Source: an uncultured Desulfobacterium sp. (GTDB lineage: Bacteria > Desulfobacterota > Desulfobacteria > Desulfobacterales > Desulfobacteraceae). From it: a stretch of 8,850 nucleotides of DNA. Of this stretch, positions 1 to 5,760 are shown piece after piece. Position numbers and translations under genes: made by a program. Location: contig CAKZLA010000050.1 in the NCBI GenBank assembly GCA_937124525.1, forward strand, positions 1-8,850, written 5' to 3'. Each line of letters begins with the position of its first letter. Positions within the stretch are counted from its first letter, which is position 1. The notes beneath the pieces were generated by a model. That model was not told the origin of the DNA. It did not search any database and saw nothing but the letters and a program-made list of their open reading frames with translations.

Positions 1-99
1 CTTTTTGAAAGCTCATTTTAAATTTCTGTTCTATTTCATTCTCCCAATAATGGTGAAGATAAAAAATTTAACCAGACTCCAGTGAATTAAATTATAGAT
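1..99. other. A+T-rich non-coding flank downstream of gltL
   Basis: This stretch is strongly A+T-rich with no convincing open frame, ribosome site or RNA gene on either strand. It lies outside the inverted-repeat element that starts at about 100. I see nothing else in it. Whether it belongs to a promoter of a gene left of the window cannot be judged. Confidence 0.5.
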
Positions 100-215
100 T
101 ATAGTGCCGGTCACATGAACTGATATTCACTGAAAAACATTTTTTTCAATTAAACAAAGCAGTTCAATAAAAATAATGCTAATTTTCGGTATCAAGTCAT
201 GTGACCGGCACTATA
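100..215. repeat. Short inverted-repeat (MITE-like) element, copy 1
   Basis: The ends are inverted copies of each other. Positions 100-118 (TATAGTGCCGGTCACATGA) are the exact reverse complement of 197-215, and the match extends to 100-125 against 190-215 with 24 of 26 bases paired. The outermost dinucleotide at both ends is TA, so a TA target duplication flanking a 112-bp core (102-213) is possible. The interior is A+T-rich, has no coding potential, and contains a small hairpin (TGAAAAA 131-137 with TTTTTCA 142-148). A related copy lies at 2411-2646. Size, terminal repeats, lack of genes and a second copy fit a non-autonomous transposon-derived element. The parent transposon family is not identified. 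As RNA it would fold into a long hairpin 3' of gltL. Confidence 0.75.
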
Positions 216-228
216 GGGCAATGCCGGT
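204..228. repeat. Hairpin between element end and gltL stop
   Basis: ACCGGCA (204-210) pairs perfectly with TGCCGGT (222-228) across an 11-nt spacer. One arm belongs to the right terminal repeat of the neighbouring element and the other lies in flanking DNA just downstream of the gltL stop. On the minus strand, where gltL is transcribed, no T-run follows the hairpin, so it is not a classical intrinsic terminator. It could still protect the 3' end of the glt transcript. Confidence 0.4.
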
Positions 229-243
229 TTTCATCTGATCTAT

Positions 244-981
244 TCAGGTTTGATAATCGAGGATTTTGCCCAGAAACTGCCGGGTCCTCTCATGGACAGG
301 ATGGTTGAAGAACGCATGGGTATAATTTTTTTCCACAATACCCCCTTTGTCCATGAACATAATTTCATCGGCCACCTGGCGGGCAAATCCCATTTCATGG
401 GTCACCACGACCATGGTCATCCCCCCCCTGGCCAGATCGGCCATCACCTCAAGGACCTCCCTTATCATCTCCGGGTCCAGGGCAGAGGTGGGTTCGTCAA
501 AAAGCATGACCAGAGGCTCCATGGCCAGAGCCCGGGCAATGGCAGCCCGCTGCTGCTGGCCACCTGAAAGCTGGGCCGGAAATTTAGAAGCCTGATCAAG
601 AATGCCCACCCGCTCAAGCAGCTCCATCCCCTTTTGTTCAGCCCCGGCCCTGGACATCTTATGGACCTTGATTGGTGCCAGAATGAGGTTCTCCAGTATG
701 GTTTTATGGGGGTAGAGTTCAAAATGCTGGAACACCATTCCAATGCGGGAGCGAAGTGCATAAATATCTGTCGTTTTACCCTGGACCGGGATACCATCCA
801 CAAAAATTTCTCCGGCCTGGAATCGCTCCAGACCGTTGATGCACCTGATAAGAGTGCTCTTCCCTGATCCGCTGGGGCCACAGATGACCAGGGTACGGCC
901 ATGTTCAATGGTCAAACTGATATCTTTCAGAGCCTGGTATTCATGGGAATACCAGAGACTTATATTTTTAATTTCAATCAT
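244..981 (-). CDS. gltL: Glutamate/aspartate ABC importer ATPase (GltL-type)
   Basis: This is the cytoplasmic ATPase that powers a polar amino-acid importer, acting as a dimer under the GltJ/GltK permeases. At 245 residues it is full length (E. coli GltL is about 241). Walker [10 protein letters not shown] is at 35-43, the Q-loop glutamine at 85 in FQHFELYPH (a GltL/GlnQ-like stretch), the signature LSGGQQQR at 138-145, Walker B VMLFDEP at 158-164 and the H-loop His at 195. All catalytic motifs are intact. The ATG start at 981 follows a good GGGGAAG ribosome site and overlaps the end of gltK by 8 bp, so translation is probably coupled. It is the last gene of the operon. Specificity for glutamate/aspartate comes from the neighbours, since GlnQ-type ATPases look alike. 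Confidence 0.93.
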   Translation of the reverse strand: MIEIKNISLWYSHEYQALKDISLTIEHGRTLVICGPSGSGKSTLIRCINGLERFQAGEIFVDGIPVQGKTTDIYALRSRIGMVFQHFELYPHKTILENLILAPIKVHKMSRAGAEQKGMELLERVGILDQASKFPAQLSGGQQQRAAIARALAMEPLVMLFDEPTSALDPEMIREVLEVMADLARGGMTMVVVTHEMGFARQVADEIMFMDKGGIVEKNYTHAFFNHPVHERTRQFLGKILDYQT

Positions 982-1645
982 GGGAACTTCCCCTGGCCCG
1001 AAATTTTATTTCAAGGCGATGACCGGCAAATGTACCGATGGAGCAAAAAATAAAATAAACCATACCGGCAAACAGATAGAGTTCAATAGACCGGGCCTCC
1101 CGGGCATCCACCAGGTTGACCCGGCGTAAAAACTCCCGAAGCCCGATGACATATGCAAGTGAGGTGTCCTGGAACACCACCACAACGTGGTTGACCAGGG
1201 AGGGAAGCATATTACGCAATGCCTGGGGCAGGATAATGTGCCTGGCCAGTTGCCATGGCCGCAGGCCAGTTGCCAGACCGGCACAGTGCTGTTCTCTGGA
1301 AACAGACTGTATCCCCGATCGAACGATTTCGGCAAAATAAGACGCCTCGTACAGGATAAAAGAGAGGACAACCGCAGGCAGTTCACCAAGGGATTTCCCC
1401 ACAATCACGGGTAACAGAAAATAGATCCAGAAGATCACCAGGATCAGGGGAATTCCCCTGAAAAAATGAACATAGAGGCTGGCAGCATAGTAGATCAACC
1501 GGTTGGAAGACAGGCGCCCCAGACCAAGAACCACTCCCCAGACAAGACCGCCGCCAATGGCCATCAGGGCAATTTCAAAGGTGAGCCAGAGCCCGCCGGC
1601 CATGTATTCCAGGTTATCTGATATAACTGAAAAATCCACGCTCAT
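974..1645 (-). CDS. gltK: Glutamate/aspartate ABC importer permease GltK
   Basis: This inner-membrane permease belongs to the His/Glu/Gln/Arg family and forms the translocation pore with GltJ. It has 223 residues, matching the usual GltK length (about 224). Hydrophobic segments include roughly 18-42 and 52-82 (with [12 protein letters not shown] from 62), followed by [16 protein letters not shown] at about 99-114. The cytoplasmic EAA loop that docks the ATPase is at about 120-141 ([20 protein letters not shown]), and [10 protein letters not shown] follows, as in E. coli GltK. The ATG start overlaps the gltJ stop as ATGA (1642-1645), with AGAGGTGG just upstream. The 3' end overlaps gltL by 8 bp. 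No truncation or frameshift is seen. Confidence 0.93.
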   Translation of the reverse strand: MSVDFSVISDNLEYMAGGLWLTFEIALMAIGGGLVWGVVLGLGRLSSNRLIYYAASLYVHFFRGIPLILVIFWIYFLLPVIVGKSLGELPAVVLSFILYEASYFAEIVRSGIQSVSREQHCAGLATGLRPWQLARHIILPQALRNMLPSLVNHVVVVFQDTSLAYVIGLREFLRRVNLVDAREARSIELYLFAGMVYFIFCSIGTFAGHRLEIKFRARGSSHD

Positions 1646-2364
1646 CCACCTCTTTTAATTAAACCGACAATGCCCATGCGTTTTTCCACCTGCCACATTC
1701 CCAGGGCCACTGTCTGTGCAATGGCAAGATAGCATAAACTTGCGGCAGTGGTGGTCTCCAGGCCGTGCCAGGTAAAGGAATCAATGATATAGGCAGTGTG
1801 GGTGATTTCCATGACCCCAATGGTCATGGCCAGGGCGGAATTTTTAAAGCAGGTGAGAAATTCCGTGGTAAACGAGGGGATAATGATGCGAAAGGCATGG
1901 GGAAGGATGACATGCAGGTAAACCTGTACCGGTTTGAGCCCGGTGGCATAGGCGGCCCGGTACTGATCCCGGGAAATGGATAGCAGCCCGGACCTGAACT
2001 GCTCGGCCACCCGGGATGCCGTATATAGCCCCAGCCCCACAATGCTGCACCAATACGCATAGTCGGGCACATTATCATAAAGCCATGACTGACCGGCCCT
2101 GGGCAGTATAAGGGGTGCAGCAAAATACCAGAAAAAAAGCTGGACCAGAAAGGGAATATTCCTGAACACCAGGACATAACCCAAGCCCAGAATTTTTAGC
2201 CCTCTTCCGGGGGCAATCCTGAAGGCAGCAACAGCCATTCCCACCACCACAGCCAGGCACCACGCAACCAGGGACAAGGTCAGGGTGGTCCAGATTCCTC
2301 TGAGCATCATGGTCCCGTATGGCTGCTGCCATAAAACCGACCAGTCAAAGGTATAGTTGAGCAC
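1642..2364 (-). CDS. gltJ: Glutamate/aspartate ABC importer permease GltJ
   Basis: This is the second membrane subunit of the importer and partner of GltK. It has 240 residues against about 246 in E. coli. Family features in order are an N-terminal FDW...QQPYG segment, a long hydrophobic helix at about 25-50, FRNIPFLVQLFFWYF at about 67-81, SRVAEQFRSGLLSI at about 117-130, the EAA loop AAYATGLKPVQVYLHVILPHA at about 137-157, and FKNSALAMTIGV. This closely parallels E. coli GltJ (ELFRNVPLIVQFFTWY, VKNSAIASTIGL). The start is GTG at 2364, preceded by AAAGGA at a 5-6 nt spacing. The gene is separated from gltI by 331 bp holding two nested repeat elements, so its expression may depend on read-through or on a local promoter that I could not identify. 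Confidence 0.92.
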   Translation of the reverse strand: MLNYTFDWSVLWQQPYGTMMLRGIWTTLTLSLVAWCLAVVVGMAVAAFRIAPGRGLKILGLGYVLVFRNIPFLVQLFFWYFAAPLILPRAGQSWLYDNVPDYAYWCSIVGLGLYTASRVAEQFRSGLLSISRDQYRAAYATGLKPVQVYLHVILPHAFRIIIPSFTTEFLTCFKNSALAMTIGVMEITHTAYIIDSFTWHGLETTTAASLCYLAIAQTVALGMWQVEKRMGIVGLIKRGG

Positions 2365-2410
2365 AAAAATCCTTTTTTGTGGTGGACCTAAACCATGCTC
2401 CGGCCCACCT

Positions 2411-2646
2411 TATAGTGCAGGTCAATTGAAATGGTACTGATTTCAACTCGTAAGCTGCTATTTTTTTGAGTGTACCCTTTTTAAATGATCGGAGATGATC
2501 GAAATGGAAAATATAGGGCAACCCTCAGCCTCCAGCCCCCTTCCCATAATTACAAATGCAGAGAATAATGCAAAAAGGGGTACACTCTATTTTTTTTAAG
2601 ATATTAAGTCTGACATGTAGTATCAAATCATGTGACCGGCACTATA
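2411..2646. repeat. Inverted-repeat (MITE-like) element, copy 2, interrupted
   Basis: The right end (2621-2646) matches the right end of copy 1 (190-215) at 25 of 26 bases. The left end (2411-2436) is a degraded inverted copy: it begins with the identical TATAGTGC and agrees with the right end at 20 of 26 positions. Both termini again show TATA. The left arm carries a local hairpin, TTGAAAT (2426-2432) with ATTTCAA (2440-2446). Subtracting the nested insertion and one copy of its 9-bp duplication leaves about 107 bp, close to the 116 bp of copy 1. ACTGAT-TTCA followed by a T-run occurs in the same order inside both copies. Confidence 0.7.
2459..2596. mobile_element. Nested 120-bp inverted-repeat element with 9-bp direct repeats
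   Basis: GAGTGTACCCTTTTT (2468-2482) is inverted at 2572-2587 as AAAAAGGGGTACACTC, differing by one extra G/C. These ends bound 120 bp with no coding potential. Immediately outside lie identical 9-mers, TATTTTTTT at 2459-2467 and 2588-2596, which look like a target-site duplication. The element sits in the T-tract of the older surrounding element. An 8-9 bp duplication is typical of several families, IS256 among them, but the family is not established. Because the 9-mer is T-rich, a chance match cannot be excluded. Confidence 0.6.
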
Positions 2647-2674
2647 ATCAGGTTGTAACCATTGGGATAAAATC

Positions 2675-2695
2675 AAAAACCACCGGAGGCCCGGT
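2675..2695 (-). terminator. Weak terminator-like hairpin after gltI
   Basis: Read on the minus strand, starting one base after the gltI stop codon, ACCGG-GCCT-CCGGT forms a 5-bp G+C-rich stem with a 4-nt loop, followed by GG and five Ts. The stem is short and the T-run is offset by two bases, so termination would be partial at best. Partial termination or 3'-end protection here would fit the common need for more binding protein than permease. Confidence 0.4.
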
Positions 2696-3598
2696 CTATT
2701 CCGGGTAACTCAGGGCGTTGAGCAGCACCTTATATTCGGCAGTCATGGGAAGGGGAACCACTCCTTCCGGGCCGAACCATTTTGTGTATAATGCTTTAAA
2801 AGTTCCGTCCTTGATCATATGAATCAGAGACGCATTGACAAAATCCCGCCATTCGCCCTGGCCTTCGGGAAGAATAAATCCATAGGGTTCATAGGTCAGA
2901 TATTTGCCTACGATTTTCCAGTCCTGGGGGGTCCTTGCCTTGGCACGCATCCCTGCCAACTGGCTGGCATCGGTGAAATAGGCATCAATCTTTCCCTGCT
3001 GCAGGGCCAGAAAGCCCTTGTTGTGTTCTTCAAAAAGCATTTTTTTGCAGGCAGGCTTGATCAGACCCTGGGCAATGGCCATGTCCAGCCCTTTGATATT
3101 GGCAGTTGAGCCACTTCCCATACCCACCCGTTTCCCGCCGATATCGGAGAATCCTTTGATATCACTGTCTTTTGGCACCAAAAGTCGGGTTCCGGTGAGG
3201 AAATAGGGCAGGCTGAAATCCACCACCTCTTCCCGGGCAAGGGTGATGGTGGTGGAACCGATACCCATGGATACCACCCCGTTGGTCACCATGGTGATCC
3301 TTGTTTTGGGATTCATGGGATGAATTATCAGTTTGATGGGTTTATTGAATTTTTTCTCAAGGTCCTTGACCACCACACCCCCCAGGTCCAGCCCAAAACC
3401 GCCCCACTCCCCATTTTCATTAATGAAGCCAAAGGGAACCGATCCTTCCCTGAATCCCATATGTACCTCACCGGTCTGGCCAATGGTTTCCAGCAGATTT
3501 TCATTGCTGGCACAGGCATCCGGAACCCTGGCCATTATTCCAAGGCCCATTACCAGACCCAGGGCCGTTATCGTCAGTGCACGCATCATTTTACCCAT
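2696..3598 (-). CDS. gltI: Periplasmic glutamate/aspartate-binding protein GltI
   Basis: This is the secreted binding protein that delivers dicarboxylic amino acids to GltJK. It has 300 residues against about 302 in E. coli. The ATG at 3598 has AGGAG about 6 nt upstream and starts a good signal peptide (MGKMMRAL, a hydrophobic core, then DACA before SNE, cleavage near residue 30). An in-frame ATG at 3661 would put 21 polar residues before it and is less likely. The mature protein starts like GltI (FREGSVPFGF) and has TRITMVTNG, GSTT, GTRLLVPK, SGSTA, EEHNKGF and AYFTDASQLAG. From memory of the GltI/DEBP structure, residues aligned with its ligand contacts are kept: Arg50, Arg100, Ser115 and His192. 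This favours Glu/Asp over Gln or His. It is the first gene of the glt unit. Confidence 0.92.
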   Translation of the reverse strand: MGKMMRALTITALGLVMGLGIMARVPDACASNENLLETIGQTGEVHMGFREGSVPFGFINENGEWGGFGLDLGGVVVKDLEKKFNKPIKLIIHPMNPKTRITMVTNGVVSMGIGSTTITLAREEVVDFSLPYFLTGTRLLVPKDSDIKGFSDIGGKRVGMGSGSTANIKGLDMAIAQGLIKPACKKMLFEEHNKGFLALQQGKIDAYFTDASQLAGMRAKARTPQDWKIVGKYLTYEPYGFILPEGQGEWRDFVNASLIHMIKDGTFKALYTKWFGPEGVVPLPMTAEYKVLLNALSYPE

Positions 3599-3603
3599 GT
3601 CCA

Positions 3604-3608
3604 CTCCT
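3604..3608 (-). promoter_or_regulatory. Ribosome binding site deciding the gltI start
   Basis: Minus-strand AAAAGGAG lies about 6 nt before ATG 3598. It is much stronger than the site before the alternative ATG at 3661. Together with the signal peptide beginning directly at 3598, it sets the start used here. Confidence 0.6.
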
Positions 3609-3736
3609 TTTCCATTGATGTTTTTACTTGATGAGGCAGTTTCAGGTCTAAAATTTGACATTAACCATCTTCTCTCACAGAAAAAACTCTATCTGAACTT
3701 GCCTGCATCTTAAATAGGAAATATATGGCAAAATTT

Positions 3737-3775
3737 ATTATAAAAAGCGAATTGATAGTTATGATATATATATCA
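3737..3775 (-). promoter_or_regulatory. Candidate gltI promoter with overlapping 14-bp palindrome
   Basis: In the A+T-rich gap upstream of gltI, a perfect -10 hexamer TATAAT lies on the minus strand at 3742-3737. Its -35 position at 17-bp spacing (3765-3760, ATCATA) matches consensus at only 3 of 6 bases. A perfect palindrome TGATATATATATCA at 3762-3775 overlaps that -35 position, where a dimeric regulator could bind. Such A+T-rich palindromes also arise by chance, so this is a candidate only. Confidence 0.3.
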
Positions 3776-3815
3776 AAACGCCATAAGAAATCCCTATATG
3801 TTTACCCAGACAGGG

Positions 3816-4535
3816 TCAGTCTCCCCCCGGGGAGCATGAAGCCAGAATCAGACAACGGCTGCACACCGTTTCAATCAACGCCCGGTCATGGGAAATCAAC
3901 AGAACGGCACATCCACTGGAACGCGAATAGTCCGCAAGCAATCGAATAATATGGGCCTGGACAGAAAGATCAAGGCGTGAGGTGGGTTCATCGGCGACAA
4001 TGAAGCGGGGCTTCAGCAGCATGACCCGGGCCAGGGCCATGCGCTGCATCTCTCCACCGGAAAGCTCACAAGGGTACCGCTTGAGCATATCCGGGTTCAG
4101 AGCAACAGCACTGAGATTTTCCTGGATGCTGTCCTCCAGTCCATGGTAACGGATAACCTCCCGAAGGGATTCTCCGGTGGTCTGCCCCGGTGGAAATGAT
4201 GACGCGGGGTCCTGGAATATTTTCTGGTAATACCGGCGAAGGGTATTCAAAGGATGCTTCTGCTGGCTTGCCTTTTTCCGGTCAATACAGCTCTCCCCCC
4301 AGTAAACCCGGCCATGGGTGGGGGGCAGCAATCCCAGAAGGATATCTCCCAGTGTGGATTTTCCCACACCGCTGGGACCGCTCAACCCAACCATTTCACC
4401 GGGATAAAGACTCAGATTGACTTGTTGCAATACGGAAACAGGGTCGCAGAAAAGTCCACCCGCCCAATTCAGCTCCACCGCTTCCGCTCTAACAACACTG
4501 GTGGCATCGGATGATTCGGGCACTTTTCTCTCCAT
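3816..4535 (-). CDS. Nickel/peptide-type ABC importer ATPase, second subunit (NikE/CntF/DppF-like)
   Basis: This is the second ATPase of the PepT-type importer, pairing with the ATPase encoded just upstream. From ATG 4535 it has 239 residues: Walker A GPSGVGKST at 53-61, Q-loop Gln 108 (IFQDP), signature LSGGEMQR at 158-165, Walker B FIVADEP at 178-184 and H-loop His 216. All are intact. Earlier in-frame ATGs at 4580 and 4625 would add 15 or 30 non-conserved residues and lengthen the overlap with the upstream gene from 47 to as much as 137 bp. None has an ideally spaced ribosome site, so the start is uncertain. The C-terminus stops about 23 residues after the H-loop, inside the strand that normally reads GG-R-L/I-x-x-x-G, at a six-G run. 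A one-base slip there gives a more family-like ending (see findings). The Cys-rich OppD-type tail is absent, as in NikE-type subunits. Confidence 0.85.
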   Translation of the reverse strand: MERKVPESSDATSVVRAEAVELNWAGGLFCDPVSVLQQVNLSLYPGEMVGLSGPSGVGKSTLGDILLGLLPPTHGRVYWGESCIDRKKASQQKHPLNTLRRYYQKIFQDPASSFPPGQTTGESLREVIRYHGLEDSIQENLSAVALNPDMLKRYPCELSGGEMQRMALARVMLLKPRFIVADEPTSRLDLSVQAHIIRLLADYSRSSGCAVLLISHDRALIETVCSRCLILASCSPGGD

Positions 4536-5760
4536 GGGCTGGGAACGGGTTCCTTTTGTGGAGTGGGATGGTTCTTTCATAGAATTTATTTTTTTCTTCC
4601 ACTGAAACTTCTTGTGAAACTTCATTTAAAACCATTGTCTCCGCAGGTTCCGCATGGAAACAAAGGGGCAGTGCTTCCGTACACCGGGGAGAAAACGGGC
4701 ACCCCCCTTGAAAGCGGTTACCGTTTAACTGGAGGGGGATGGGATGAAGACCGTTTTGGGGTAATGCTCTGAGCAGTGCACGGGTATAGGGATGAGCTGG
4801 CGCATCAAGGATATGGGCCGCCGGACCCGATTCCATGATCATCCCCCCGTACATCACGGCAAGGTCCCCCCCCAGTTGTCGGGGAACATCCACATCATGG
4901 GTAATAACGAACAGACTTTTGCCGAAATCCACCATTTGCCCAAGCAACCCGATGGTCAGATCCCGAGTGTCAGGGTCCAGCCCTTTGGTGGGCTCGTCGG
5001 CCACAATCAGACGGGCCGGCTCAGCCATGGCCATCACCGTGAGAAGGCGTTGGCTCATGCCACCGGACAGCTGCCAGGGGTATTTTTTACCATCACTGAT
5101 GGAGAGTCCCACCTGTTTGAAATATGTTTTCCAAAGATTCCTATAATCAGAGGGAGGACTGAAAGCCCCACCATTGTTTCCATTCCAGAGGCTTCCATCC
5201 ATGATGGTTCCATCCATGATGGTTCCATCCATGATGGTTCCATTCCTGACCCATCGAAAAATTTCCGTCACCTGGGAACAGGACCGACGAAGCGGGTTAA
5301 GTGCCGTGCCAGGTTCCTGGGGAAAAAGAAAAATCTCCCGGCCCCACAATTTGCGCATGGTGCTTTGGGAACAGGCCAGCAGATTTCGATCTCCATAATA
5401 GATTTCACCACTTGGGGACAGCTCTTCAGGCAGCAAATGGAATATGGCCTGGGCGATCAATGATTTGCCGCATCCACTCTCCCCCATCAGCGTGAGGGGA
5501 CGTCCCGGTGTCAGATCAAGATTGACCTGATGCACCAGTGGCGGATGATGTTCTTTTCCCTCCATGGTGATTTCAAGGTTCCTGACTTTCAGCCCCAGGC
5601 CCTCTTTTTTATCACGGCCTGTTTCAACAGGGGGTGTCACAGGAGGAGTGCTTGTATCAGCATCCGTGGAAGCGACATGGCCCCCCGTCCAGAATGCCGT
5701 TGAATGCATCCTGTTGAGTTGATTGTTTTTCACAAAAGACGCTTCTCCTTTACCGTTCAT
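4489..5760 (-). CDS. Nickel/peptide-type ABC importer ATPase, first subunit (NikD/CntD/DppD-like)
   Basis: This cytoplasmic ATPase has 423 residues from ATG 5760, which is longer than the usual 250-340. Motifs are Walker A GESGCGKSL at 93-101, Q-loop Gln 148 (FPQEPGTALNP, typical of the family), signature LSGGMSQR at 231-238, Walker B LIVADEP at 251-257 and H-loop His 288. HPYTRALL near 323-330 leads into the oligopeptide-ATPase tail with cysteines at 354, 360 and 367, which in DppD-type proteins can hold an Fe-S cluster. Extra length comes from a Thr/Pro-rich N-terminal leader (about residues 30-46), a tandem repeat GTIMD x3 at 174-188, and about 50 residues after the Cys-rich tail that overlap the next gene. 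ATG 5760 overlaps the permease stop by 11 bp. A GTG at 5733 preceded by AGGAG (11-nt spacing) and ATG 5709 are alternative starts. Confidence 0.87.
   Translation of the reverse strand: MNGKGEASFVKNNQLNRMHSTAFWTGGHVASTDADTSTPPVTPPVETGRDKKEGLGLKVRNLEITMEGKEHHPPLVHQVNLDLTPGRPLTLMGESGCGKSLIAQAIFHLLPEELSPSGEIYYGDRNLLACSQSTMRKLWGREIFLFPQEPGTALNPLRRSCSQVTEIFRWVRNGTIMDGTIMDGTIMDGSLWNGNNGGAFSPPSDYRNLWKTYFKQVGLSISDGKKYPWQLSGGMSQRLLTVMAMAEPARLIVADEPTKGLDPDTRDLTIGLLGQMVDFGKSLFVITHDVDVPRQLGGDLAVMYGGMIMESGPAAHILDAPAHPYTRALLRALPQNGLHPIPLQLNGNRFQGGCPFSPRCTEALPLCFHAEPAETMVLNEVSQEVSVEEKNKFYERTIPLHKRNPFPAHGEKSARIIRCHQCC
5178..5243. repeat. 15-bp tandem repeat inside the ATPase gene
   Basis: TTCCATCCATGATGG occurs three times without a mismatch at 5193-5207, 5208-5222 and 5223-5237, followed by a partial unit (5238-5243). 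A degenerate unit precedes it (5178-5192). On the coding strand it reads GTIMD three times, then the divergent GSLWN. The 15-bp unit is a multiple of three, so copy-number change keeps the frame. It lies between the Q-loop and the signature motif, in the helical subdomain. Confidence 0.9.

Larger units (their letters stand above)
2365..2695. other. 331-bp intergenic gap between gltI and gltJ
   Basis: No protein or RNA gene is seen here. From the gltI side it holds a weak terminator-like hairpin (2675-2695), then a diverged copy of the short inverted-repeat element (2411-2646) that itself contains a second inverted-repeat element (2468-2587), then the gltJ ribosome site at about 2371-2376. Most of the gap is therefore explained by insertions. 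Confidence 0.7.

Noticed and set aside
250..567. Plus-strand frames opposite gltL
   Set aside because: The minus strand carries a full GltL with all catalytic motifs. The plus-strand translations are His/Gly-rich artefacts of its codons.
3804..3816. ACCC-AGACA-GGGT hairpin at the end of the second ATPase as a terminator
   Set aside because: The stem is only 4 bp and no T-run follows on the minus strand, so it is not a credible intrinsic terminator. Read-through into gltI cannot be excluded.
5193..5243. Short tandem repeats as a CRISPR array
   Set aside because: Units are contiguous 15-mers with no spacers and lie in frame inside a conserved ATPase gene.
4792..5463. A 223-codon open frame on the plus strand
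   Set aside because: It lies antisense to the Walker A to H-loop region of the first ATPase, has low-complexity His/Gly/Pro-rich translation including the repeat (SIHDG units), no ribosome site and no recognisable domain. It is a shadow of the real gene.
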